DNA of 64,000 nt, taken from Sclerodactyla briareus. Lineage: Eukaryota; Echinodermata; Holothuroidea; Dendrochirotida; Sclerodactylidae. This document shows, one piece after another, positions 46,801 to 58,319 of this stretch (its first letter is position 1; each line of letters begins with the position of its first letter). The stretch lies in contig JAODTK010005558.1 in the NCBI GenBank assembly GCA_026419785.1, forward strand, positions 248,001 to 312,000. The letters are read 5' to 3'. The translations under genes were made by a program, and so were the position numbers. The notes under the pieces were generated by a model. That model searched no databases. It saw only the letters and a list, made by a program, of their open reading frames with translations, and was not told the origin of the DNA.

Positions 46801-49800
46801 CCAGTTTGCAAAATGATGGATGGCTTAGAGCAGAGAGTACGCCAACAGAGTAGAGTATTAGCATAAGGATGCTGATGGGGTTGTAGTAGAGTTCAACTCG
46901 GAAATCCCCATACGATAACCATGTGCCTTGTGGAATTATTCTGACAGACCTACCTCGTAGTTATTACCTAACCACGTATTAACTGCTCCCTCTAGCGGGT
47001 TGATGCGTACGCAGGATTATATCACCAAATTATTTATAACCTGGATGTCAGGACATGGGTCCACCAGTGTAGTTTACCTACACTTTCTGGCCCCTGAGCC
47101 GTGGCCTCCAAAAAAGCTGCTTTCCATTATGGTCAATGGTCAGGAATGATTTCGCCAAAGCGGATGCGAATAAATTACAACGGTGAGGAATCTATTTGAA
47201 GCATCAAGCTCCAATGATATGAAAATGATGCCATCGTTCGATACCTCATTTACAAGAAGAACTTCAGTCAAAATACAGCACTCAAACCATTCCTATTTTG
47301 GAGAAAGGGTGACGCAGTGTGGGAATTTAAAAAAAAAACAAAAAGGTGGCTGGATGGCTTGACTGAAGCGGCTTCTCTTTTCCTTTTTTTTGTTTTTTTG
47401 TAGTTGTGGATGAAGTATCGACGATGACATTTTTCATTGTCAATATTATGAAGTTTTTTCTGAATAGTGCAAAGCCTAAAAAAAGCTTTAAACATAGTGC
47501 ATTCTTATATCAGTTTGATCACCATCTTCGTGATATGCATATCGGTAGTGTTACTCCGTAAAGTGACTGTTACAGCGAGGATAACCAATGGCTGAACTAG
47601 CAATGAGTCAATCAGAATCTAGTATATCAATGACAGATCAGGGGGGCTGCAGAATGAGTTGTCAAGACATCTCCCTCTCAACGATTAGCTACATGTAGGA
47701 TGATGACCCTCACAGAATAGACAAGTGAGTATGTATCATGATTCCAATTTTCTGTAAACCCCACAACAGAATATATATCACTGTACTTTTCAGTTAGGAC
47801 CATGAATAATTTAGGTCCTGCCACTGAAATAGGTCGGGACTCTAACCTTGAACTCCAGATAAGAGCCATCATTCGGGGAGTTGCACTTCTTTTCAAATTC
47901 ATTAGTTGTCCTCTAGTATGTGTGTAATTTATGCACAGTTCATCCATGGTAGTAATTCCCAGTACTTCTTGTCCACCATGAGGATGATTCTCAGTTATAC
48001 GCAGTTCAAGTTGATTATACTCTCATCCTAATAACATCCCGTTAGGGGTCACTGCCGTGCAACATGGATAATGCCCAATAGGGAATGGGTGCAAGTTTTT
48101 TTTTATGTTCCATCAAAAGAAAGTCTCTGAACAAATTGCTATCATCCTGCAGCCTGGAAATTTTTTGCAAAAATTTGAGCAAATTGGTGAGTTTAGTTTT
48201 CACACGAATGCGTATGCAGCTACCACGGTAAAGCCCCAGTCATGCTATAACTATTTACGATACTGATAAATTTTAAGCAGTAAAAACTGTAGCGATGAAA
48301 GCCCACCCATAACAGCAGCTCAGAGTGGCTGGGTGGGCGCTGAAAGCCGTAACCAATGCCATGTAAAGTTTTCCTGATTGGTCAACATTCTTTCTCCCAG
48401 AACCCAAGGTTATCGCTCGGTGTGGCTCATGCCTTCGACACAAAGGGATTGGCTTCTCACTGAATCAAGGCACCTTGTGAATGGATTCAAGGTGGTAACA
48501 TACCATTCATTATTCAAATGATAACCTTTTCTCAACAACACTCAAGTGTCCTCAATTTGGACCTATTATTATTATCGAATCCCAGTTTTGGAATCAGCTA
48601 ATGTGGTATTGCCCTTCTGGGATAGTGTGGGCTATATAGAATCATTATATCCCCGCGTCACTGTTTTCTTCTAACTTTTGTCGTATTTAACCAAACTTGG
48701 GAATGTGGACTACAGTTTGACCTGAACAACTGGTAGGGCATTCCATAGTTTATTGGAGGCAAAATGGACATATTTTTGTGTGCTCCTCTAATCGAGGTCC
48801 ACAAGGCTGTTTCTGCCGGATATACAGGTCGGCGTTTTACCCGCCTGCACAAATGAAGACTTTCGTAACAACAACACGGTACTTGGGAAACCATAAAGAA
48901 TTTGGGAGCACTGAGACAATAATACTCATTGATCATTTTGATAACAAACTTTGAAAACCTTATTAATTATTACTTGAAGGGATCACCTAAATTGAAATTG
49001 GATTAAACTGTTTGCCTCACAAAATTGCCATTGGGCATTCCGGGATTAGGCTACTCAATTCCATTTTAACAGTACACACACAATTTTGTGTATTCCACGG
49101 AACAGGGAGTGTGCCGAGGGACACGGGCTGAGTTTTGAAGATCTGAAGGTAGAACAGGGACTGTAGGGAGAAAACTATAACAAAAAAAAAATTAACAGGG
49201 TGTCAGAAGTTTGTTATTTGATTGGCATCTATGGGTCAGGAACAATGTAATTGAGGCTCCTCAAGGAACTAGCGCCATAATTGTAGATAATGTTTTGATC
49301 CATATGCATACCAATTAATTAGAGGAAAAACTTGGAGAAGTTAGATGGAAAAGGCATAGAGGGAGAATTAAGCTGTCTGGTCCTCCGTGACTGTATCCAT
49401 CCCTCCCCAAATTAAATCTTAGCTCGGGGCCGTGGCACGCGTGAATACAAAGTGCACTGCTGCCATGACCATCTGTGACCAGCTCCCATCTACATGTTAT
49501 GACATCAGTATCACCGTGTTGGTAACTAATAAGACAAATTCATGTGAACTGGGGTATACGCCGTCAATAGCCCCCCTGCGCTATCACGGACGGGGTAAGA
49601 GCGGGAGACCCGGCGAGCGGTGAGGGGTAAATTGCCTCCAAGTGCAGAGCCAAACAAGCTGTTAATTGGGATGCGACTCCCCCATCTCACTTGGTCTTTA
49701 GCATATATTAAGGTGAAACCGTAATTAGCCAAGGTATGTCGTGGGGTGCCTGTTTGTCAAGAAACATATCCATCTACCAATGGAATTGCAGCTGTGTAAT

Positions 49801-51465
49801 ATCCCAGCATCTTTAAATCTGCAATAAAAACATACATAAATTTTAGGCTGTTTCAAATTTTGATATATTTAGATTTGATTTTAATATATTTAGATTTTGT
49901 AATTTTAATTTATCCTTATAATATCTTATCTTCGAAGTGATCGCAAGTAATCTTGTATGCTCATTCTTCTTCTTCCTTAGCACCTTTCTGTTCATGTCAC
50001 ATATCCGTGGACCATTCTCATAGAATAACATGGCACCCAAAAATGTGTCTTTGTTTTGTTTGTGTTTTCTCTATTTATTGATATTGTTTCCTCTATCTTA
50101 ATTTAAGCCCTGTTTTGTTGTGGTGGTGCGTTTTTTTTAAATATATAATCAATCCAAGCAATACATCAACTTTGATGGCGTGCATCCTATCAGTTCCAAG
50201 CGGAGTAAAAACCATAGTTTCCACATAGTATCATTCTGTACTGATCAGATATCCCAATTCCCAATAGATACCTCAATTGCCAAAATGAATCTACCTTAGG
50301 GTCAGTTGCCGCCTACGTAATGGTGCCATTATGTGACCCGTCATTTTATGATGCACCCCTAGACCCACCCCCAACAGGGTGAGTCATTGTCAAAGTCGGT
50401 CATACGATCCTAGTGCATTGACGCACCCTCGGTCACTTAGAAGATTTACAATTATTCGACAATAGCCTACCAATAGACCAGAATCTTCTTTATTTTCTAC
50501 TTAATCTCCTGAGTAAATGACCAGCCCCCCCGTCCACCTGGTGACTGACCATTCAGGGGAAGTGATGTACATGTGAGTCACGTTGGAATTGTGACAATTA
50601 CCCCCCTCTGACTGACATGCCTTACAGAGCAATAATAACATAAAGCCTGAACCAATAGTTGTGTAGACTTTACAGTTTTTATATACACCAAAATGCATCA
50701 CTAATGCATTTACGTATCATGAGCTAATTTTTCAATGAGAATATCTCAAAAATTAGCTGGACAATACAGTTTTCATGAGATATTCTTTACACAGCTTCCT
50801 GGCTATTTTCATTACTATGTAAAGTTATGCTGAGCTCTGATAAGCATGGATTTGTGCCTCTCTCCGGCACCGGGTGGTAATGCCCGGCACTCAGGCTTGA
50901 CCCATCACATCATGACAAATTAAGCCAATTTACCCGCACTATCTCCTTGTTTACGAATTAATTACAGACATACAATCCGGTCAATTTTGATTCCCCACTG
51001 CCGTTTGTGACCAGGTTTCACCCGGTGCTCAGAATTTTCTGGGCACATCCCTGGATCGGCTAGCATAACCAGAATGAAGCTAGATTGCAGTCATGAAATT
51101 AATATACTCGTTACTATGGTTAGTGTGGGCAGAAATAATTTATTGAGGAATAATAAGCCACTTCAAACATGAAAATATTGAATGTTGTATAAATATACAA
51201 CATTTATGGGAGGTAATGAGCTATGACTACAATAATATTATCAGTGATAGATTAATACTTTTAATTGAAGATGGTCTAGTCACCTTGATCAGCATGTGGC
51301 ACTGTTTACAATCACTTTGCTAAATGATGGCTTACCATTACAAGTCCTATAACATAAACACCACTGACCAGTCTCTGACTTACACTGGAGTATTGAGGAA
51401 GCCCACGAATGTGCCATGGTAGCTTATATAGCATTTTAATTAGATGCCATGATCTAACTTAATCA
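43840..51465. other. Long stretch with no supported gene
   Basis: Nothing here gives a recognisable exon. Points seen: a box-B-like GGGTTCGATCCCCATTTG on the minus strand near 44105, a tRNA-like CGATAGCTCAGTTCG at 45812 that may start a SINE, C-runs at 45380 and 46703 (16 Cs), and a 9-bp perfect inverted repeat (GCCCACCCA/TGGGTGGGC) near 48301-48340. The 191-codon minus frame at 44493-45068 has no known domain. Confidence 0.4.
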
Positions 51466-51467
51466 AG

Positions 51468-51660
51468 TAGTGGTTGGCACAATTGGTGAAGAGTCGGCCA
51501 TCCGCCCGGGAGACCTCGTGTTTCCATCCGCGGTCGGGTCATACCTAAAGACTCCACAATTGGTACCTGTTCCCTCTTGGGCTGGGCGCTCCACACAAAG
51601 GATTGGATCTGGGACAAACAAGGGGTAGCAAGTTGGGGCCCGTCCCGCGTGTGCTTCACC
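51468..51660 (+). mobile_element. tRNA-derived SINE, family B, copy 2
   Basis: TTGGCACAATTGGTGAAGAG is box A-like and the GTGTTTCCATCCGCGG region is a decayed box B. It is followed by GCGGTCGGGTCATACC and TTGGGCTGGGCGCTC. The same order is seen on the minus strand at 29869-29697. The conserved CTGGGCGCTC block lies well past the tRNA part, so it belongs to the SINE body. Confidence 0.75.
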
Positions 51661-52324
51661 CCCACCCCCACAGTAAGGTACCGTCAAAAAGGCATTGCCT
51701 TGTTCTGTGTGCCCCGTGAAAGGATTTCACTGACAATAAGGTGCAGTATCCCTTGCTGAGCCTTGCATAGAGTTTGATCCTCTCCTCTTTTTCTTCAAAA
51801 AGTCAACACATTCAGATTGGACAGTAAGGTGGGGAAAACTTGGTAAGAAAATTTTGCCCCAAATTTGCCCCAAATGCTTTAGTCACTGTGGCAAACTAAG
51901 TAGCAACAGAGAGAGGTGTTATTACCAGGCGTAAAATACAAATTTTCCCGGAAGGAATTAATTTCCCATCAAGATGACAAAGATTCCCACACAAGTTCGC
52001 AGAATCACCTTTGAGAATGCGGAATAACTCTTAGATGAAACATTCCCGCCGGATGGCAAAATTTCTTGGGAGGAAGTTTCCCGAATTTTCTATTTTCTCC
52101 AGCCAGGGGTAAATATATAACCAGGTAAAATGAATCAGGGCAGACACCGGGTCTAGAGTTATTACAAAAGACTAATTAAAACTCTAAGTTAAATCCATGA
52201 AATTGAGTCCTGACACAAGCCCCCCCTCCTTGGGAGAGTTGATAGCCTCCATATCCCACCCTTCTGCTGGACTATGCTATATCCCAAATGGATCGAGAGA
52301 ATCAATCAGATTTGTTACAGAAAA

Positions 52325-53690
52325 AACAATTACCACAGGTGTGAATGTTTGATTCAATGAAAGTCCTGAAGCATGCACCCCATCCCCAGCCCTTGTGGTT
52401 GTGCCCCCCCCCCCCCACTCCAAATGCTGCCTCTTTCATGAAATGGCGCTGGTGCCACGGTCTCTAGAAAGAAAACTGGAAAAACTATTGGATTCTCTTA
52501 CAACAGGCGATCTCCAAAAAGTTGTCTCGCCTGGTTGAGAGATGGTGGTTCTAATTCATGTGTCCCCAGGTAAGAAGAAAGGGAAAGGGAAAGTTACAGC
52601 ATTTTGTAGGTCTAATCTACCTGATCAAATTGGTTGGGTTAAGCGAGAGTGTGCTTGTGGGCAGCGTATAATAGCAGTAAAATTGTCACAGGAGCTATGG
52701 TTTACTCGTCCCTCAGTACTTTATTCTAACAGAAACTATCATATGATGGAATTAAAATTCACGAACATCAAAAACATCAGTTCCAGAAAATGTTAAAGGA
52801 CCATTACCTAAATGCGTTGGCGAACATTCGTACCAGTTGGAAATTGCGAATAAATATGCAAAAATCAGGCACATACAATATGACCTCTACTGTATCCAAG
52901 CTGTACATTTACAAATGATTCAGGATCAATAATGGCTTACATTACCATATTTTGTGGAAATCCAACAAACTGTCAAAAATTGCAAAAATATGCAAATTAG
53001 ACACATTAAATGACCTCAGTGACACGACTTTATTTTAAATTTCTGGGAACCATGGTAGACCACATCCACCAGGTTTCGTGAAAATCCGAACAAACTTGAA
53101 AAATTTGCAAAATTAGGGCAATAGACCATTAATTAGCATATTTTAGGTGAAAATGCCAATCAGTTCATATACATGTCATTCCAGGTCCTACATGCCAAAC
53201 ACATCACTGTGCCACTGTACGGTTCTTGTGTAATTTGCTAACGAGCTTGAACAATAAATAACATGAAAAAGCTAGCGAATTACCCAACTTAATTAATGAC
53301 TTAACTGCCCAAAATCTAATCCGTCGTTGACACCCAACCCCGGTGCTACACACAAAATTTCGTATAATTGGCCTCACGTTTTGTGAGAAATCCTGCTAAC
53401 AAGAAAGGTGACATACACACACACACACAACATTACACACACACATGATAAAGTGACCATTAAGTCTCTCCCTGAATTTCATTCAGGCGAGACAAAAACA
53501 ATCACAGATGCAAAATGTTTCATTCAATGAAACTCATGAAACATGGACACCCTCACTCTTGTGATTAACTCTCCCCCCACTCTTGTCTCTATTATGGGCT
53601 AGTGCATTGCACCCCAGCCTCACCTTTGGTTGTCTCTTATAGGCTGGTGTAACTGCTCCAATAAGAAAATCCTAGTTTTAACCATTATAC
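52325..53690 (+). repeat. Direct duplication flanking the inverted-repeat element
   Basis: Sequence at 52325-52415 (GATTCAATGAAAGTCCTGAA, CCCTTGTGGTTG) recurs at 53500-53570 (CATTCAATGAAACTCATGAA, CTCTTGTGATTAAC). Further right-hand similarity around TATTGGA also occurs on both sides. The TIR element at 52522-53496 sits between the two copies. Confidence 0.6.
52522..53496. mobile_element. TIR element with internal ~135-bp tandem repeats
   Basis: The left end is TTGTCTCGCCTG at 52522 and the right end CAGGCGAGACAA at 53485-53496, a 12-bp perfect inverted repeat. The right end also holds a CCTGAAT/ATTCAGG hairpin. The interior right half has three or four units of about 135 bp: GTGGAAATCCAACAAACT, GTGAAAATCCGAACAAACTT and GTGAGAAATCCTGCTAACAA mark them. 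The left part has an 84-codon plus frame (52542-52796) without known similarity. A CA microsatellite is at 53411-53432. Confidence 0.65.
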
Positions 53691-53699
53691 AAAAGTTAT

Positions 53700-54435
53700 T
53701 GGAAGAAAAAAAAACAGTACAGCTGCAAAAACTGTTTCAATCCAATAGAAGTTAATAAGGCAAACCCCAGCCCCCACTCCTCTTACCCCCAGATTAGAAA
53801 TATATATAAAACACTGAAGCACTTACTCACGGACTCTGTGAATGTTTAATCCGAGAGAAAAGTGAGAAAAAGTGCAGTCCGGACAGGGATAACTCAGAGA
53901 AGTAATAACCCAGAGCTGTACACACAACGTGACATATTAATGATTGCGGTACACAGGTACCCACCAACGTAGAAATACCTCACAGGTGACTCTGGACTCC
54001 AGGGCTTAGTCCATTATGGTAGGAGGTGAGAAAGTTCTGTCTTAGATGAGTTATATACTGTAGCTCGTACCTTCAAATGTCCTTTGGGGGATGGAGTATA
54101 GCCCCCGGACCGATAAATAGTAATAATGGTACTCTTTGGTAGAAGAAGAGAGAGCAGAAAAGGTTTTTCCCACAGTTGATAGCTCATGTCATTTGGCACA
54201 TGCGTTTGTGCAGACTGCTTTTGCTCTCCATGATTGAGTTTTCTTTTCTTCCCAAAATATTCGGAAAAAAATGACAAATTGATTGCCTGGCTATGGATTT
54301 CCGACTATTGAATGGTTCGGCATGTGCTACTGAGTTAGAAACAATGAAACTTTTTATGGAGAAAGAGAATAAATTAAATCAAGACTGGACGGATAGTAGT
54401 GTCATGAGATCAGGGTGCACCAGCCGTTGAAGTTG
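53700..54435. other. No gene seen
   Basis: Unassigned sequence leading into the 23-bp minisatellite. No repeats or exons were recognised. Confidence 0.35.
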
Positions 54436-54437
54436 AA

Positions 54438-54995
54438 AGGGTGAAAGGGGTGAAAGGGGGTCTGAAGAAGTCTGGAGGAGGGTTTGAGGTAAGTGGAAGG
54501 GAGGGGTTGGAGGAGGGGTCGAAGTAAGTTGGGGAAGGGGTCCAAGAAGAGGTGGAGAGGGGTCTAAAGCAAGTTGGAGAAGGGGTCTGAAGCAAGTTGG
54601 AGGAGGGGTTCAAGGCAAATTGGAGGAAGGGGTCTAAAGCAAGTTGGAGAAGGGGTCCAAAGCAAGGTTGGAGTAGGGTAGGGTCCAAAGCATGTTGGGA
54701 GGGTCAAAGCCAAGTTGGAGAGGTCCGAAGCAAGTTGAGAGGGGTCCAAAGGCACGTGGAGAAGGGCCCCAAAGCAAGTTGGAGAAGGGGTCCAAAGTTG
54801 GAGAAGGGGTCCAAAGTTGGAGAAGGGGTCCAAAGCAAGTTGAAGTGAGGGGTACAAAGCAAGTTGGGAGAAAGGGGGTACAGCAAGTTGAGGGAGGGTC
54901 CAAGTTGGAGGAAGGGATCTTCAAAGCGAGTTGGGGTTCAAAGCAACAAGCGAGGAGGGGGTCAAGCACGCAACCAGGAGGAGGGGCAGGGTCCA
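54438..54995 (+). repeat. 23-bp minisatellite, ~24 copies
   Basis: Units close to GGGGTCCAAAGCAAGTTGGA plus GAA repeat with small length changes. The unit length is not a multiple of three, so three units (69 bp) rotate all frames. The purine-rich strand has few stops, and long open frames appear on both strands (KASWRKGPKQ on plus, LDPFSNLLWTPSPT on minus). I read these frames as by-products of the repeat. Confidence 0.9.
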
Positions 54996-54999
54996 AAGC

Positions 55000-57845
55000 A
55001 TGATCATTTATGCCTTGTTTCTCAGTTTCTCCACGAAAAGAAAAATTTGTCGTTATTTTTAGTTGACTGGGTATATAAATATGGCCTGTTTGACCCATTA
55101 ATTATGATGGTTCCTAGTTCTTAGTTACAACAACAGACAACATTATTCCCCCATTACTACCACTCAAGTCACGCTGCGTAGTTTCAATTTAGCTTTTCAT
55201 TCCCAGTGCAACAATCAACAAAGTGAGTTTTTTCTTTCAGGACAGATTGATCGAGCCTTTAAAACCAGCTACATTAGGATCTCCATTTTTCAGTGCAACA
55301 TAAAAAAGTTGTTTCTCTCTTCCGCCCCAAGGCCCCCCGATTCCCATTTCAGTTCCGTTCCAACTCAAGCAACAACAACACACAAATTTCAGTTGACTGA
55401 AGATCACAACATGATGTACACAAATGGAATAACGGATTTTTGAAGGAAAGAAAGTTTGCTCTCCGTAAGGCAACTCTAGGTAATAATGATGGGAATTTTG
55501 TTAATTACTGAAACAAACAACAAGGTTAGTTTCAATTTCTAAGTACTGAATATATCAATATGGCTCAAAAATGTATCAGCTTTCTTGACTGATGTTAGTG
55601 TTCCTCAGTCTCTGATCCTTCCCTGTTCGGTACTGGCCGACACTGCATGGCGTTTGCATTCAGGGGGCATGACAGGTAAACGACCATTCGATTATTGGTG
55701 ACGTTTTCTTTCAAGTAAAACACAAAAGTTGTCATTCCCCATCACCACTGATTAATCACCTAGGGGGGTGTTTGGTACCCGATCTCTACTCTCAAGTGAC
55801 TGGATAGTGACTTTGGACAAGTTGTTCATTTGTGGTGTAACTCTTTGTCAAGTGGTTTCTCCACTACCACCTCCAGTTGATCAATTAGATCTTATCCCTT
55901 TATGTAAAAGAAAAAAAAGACCACAGTGTTTTCCATTATTGAGTGACGTATAATGACAACATGACATTAGAGCATTGGAATTTTTGTCAAACCTAATGGA
56001 CGACGATGAAATTAACCTTAGGTTACGCGAAGTATGAACCAGGCACGTCGCCTGTCCCTGGCGCTCCCACCGAACCGGCCGTGCTCACTCACGGGATCAC
56101 ATTCACGAAAACATGTATGGAGATGTCATCTAACAACATGTGTTTCATGTTACATGAGACACAGTAGAGGGACATTAGTGGATACCGTGTTCCAAGGCCT
56201 GTTATTCCTGGGGCGGGATTCCAGCTTCTCATCCTCGAGGCACCTGGCAGACGCTGTCGTCCCACGGTAGATCAGTAACAGAGTCGTGGCAGTTAGCAGC
56301 ATAATGACAGCCCTAATTTTAGAACTGTTTCCAGGATGGCCTTTTCAGTAGTCAAGAAATCCCACCATTTAGTGGCCATTGTCTCCAATTTGTGTCAACA
56401 CCATTGGACACTTTGGTAAGAAATTGTGGCAAAAGGCAAATGCTGACAGACAGACGGACGACATGCCAACAATGCTTTGAGCGGAAAACACTGTTCTACA
56501 TGTTAACCAGACCTGACCCCGTGCATCATTAGTATGTGGGATGTTGGTGCACCAAATGGACTGTAACAAAGATGCGACATTAATTAGATTAATCAACTAG
56601 ATGAGCACGGAGTGTGTGCACTATAATGTAAGGTGGTGACATTTAAATGTCCTGATGCTCCTATCAGTCTGGGTGCGGAGAAACGACACCATACAAAAAA
56701 CTTGACTGTTGCACTATGCCCAATAGTCACTCAAGGTTATCGGAGAGCTGTCAAGCTTCCGAAGCCTATTTTGGGGGGACAGTTCCAATTTCGATTCCAC
56801 TTTGGTTTTTTGCTCAGCCATGCTGGGTGGAGCATAGTACCAGTTCCATTCTGGGCACAACAAGCGTACTGAACAATATTCTTTTCGCCATAATGACGTT
56901 GTGTTCAGCAAGGGTTATTTTAGGCTGGGAGCCCGGCTCTGTTTGGCACCCATGAGCAGCTGTTTGGCAGCAATGAGCTGCAAACAACTTTTCATACATG
57001 TTTGAACTTGTACACTGATTTCCATTTTTCACAAAATGTAGCCTGGTTCCCATTCTCACTAAAATTCCCCTTGTGTCAGAGGTGCCTCCAAGTTGCCCAC
57101 CCCCCCTTCCCCTTGCTTGCGACTGGTGTGACCCTTTTTATGTGAATATGCTTATATCCTAAGGTAAGAATATTATAACTGGCAATATATACTGTCTCCG
57201 CACTCCAGAGCCCTTGCGTGAATTCGCAATAGGCAAATAACATTTGAGTGTTGTGTAGGAGGGACATTACCACGTACTGTGGTTTGGAGATACCTTTAGT
57301 CTTTTATAGCTCCTACACTGCCACGGCACAGAACATGTCAGCTGTCGATAGAAGCCCGCCATCTTGTAATTTACCTTGTCTCAGTGGTGGTTTCTTAAGT
57401 ATTACCATAGTATAAATGAGCGTTCAAGTGAGGTAGGCCACCCAGTATTTCCCCGTGTAGATGACTCATCTCCACAAAACTTTACTACGTGCATATACAG
57501 TGGGGGTGATCATGACACGAACAGTATCTCACATGGTTAGTCAATGTATTTAATGTTATATCATCGTAACCGCCAATTCACTAGTGTTTGGCCCAGATGT
57601 CGGGTACAGGATCGGCTGATATTGGCCTCATCATCCTGATCCGTCATCAGTAAAATCATGACAAATTTCTGATTTTGGCCCAACAAAATTCCGCCTAGAT
57701 TGGTTGATGAAAGAAACTATTTTCCCCTCTATTTTGTCGTTCAATTTGGTTCGAATGACTGACAGTCAAGCTATTTTCCTCTCACTTTGACATGATGCCA
57801 ATTAGTTGGCTGCATACCGATTTGATTTGAATTTTGATTTAATTT
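55000..57845. other. No gene seen
   Basis: No supported exon or element. Short open frames at 56034-56270 and 56814-57059 have no recognisable similarity. Confidence 0.4.
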
Positions 57846-57850
57846 CTACT

Positions 57851-58318
57851 GGTTCAGGAAGCAATTATAGCTCATATAAGAGCCCTGGCCATACTGATTG
57901 TGAATGAGCACCGGGGATAATTCGCCTTTTCTTCTCGACAATTGCTCAGATGATATCTAGGCAGGGTGTACCAATCCCATCTGTTTTTTTCTCCCGGGAC
58001 CACCCTTTAGGTCCCCATCCGAAAGGACTTTCAGTGAACTCCAGACCGCCACTTCCTTGGAACCCGGAGGAGCGGAAGTTGCAGTCAACGTGCCTGCTCA
58101 CAGGCGACAGACGAACTTATTGGCAAACATCCTTACCAAACCCAGTAACCCATCAAAAATCCACTGCATCACCAACGGACCCTGAAGTGGGACCAATACC
58201 TGCCCTCGCAACGGAACAGCAGCCACCTAGGGAACCGTCCTGCCGACTGCTTGACTTTCAACCTGGAATATTTGCTTTGTAAGTGTCACTGATCCCACTC
58301 TACGTTCGTCGCTAATTT
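57851..58318 (-). mobile_element. tRNA-derived SINE, family A, longest copy
   Basis: This matches 12862-13265 over its whole length and 8186-8355 in part. Shared blocks include AGCCCTGGCCATACTGATTG, CTCCCGGGACCACC, GTCCCCATCC and CAGCCACCTAGGGAACCGTC. The minus strand is the transcribed strand, with the head at the right end. A 110-codon plus frame across it is incidental. Confidence 0.75.
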
Positions 58319-58319
58319 G

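Noticed and set aside
54410-55098. Proline-rich and lysine-rich proteins on opposite strands
   Set aside because: Both are frames through a 23-bp minisatellite of non-triplet length.
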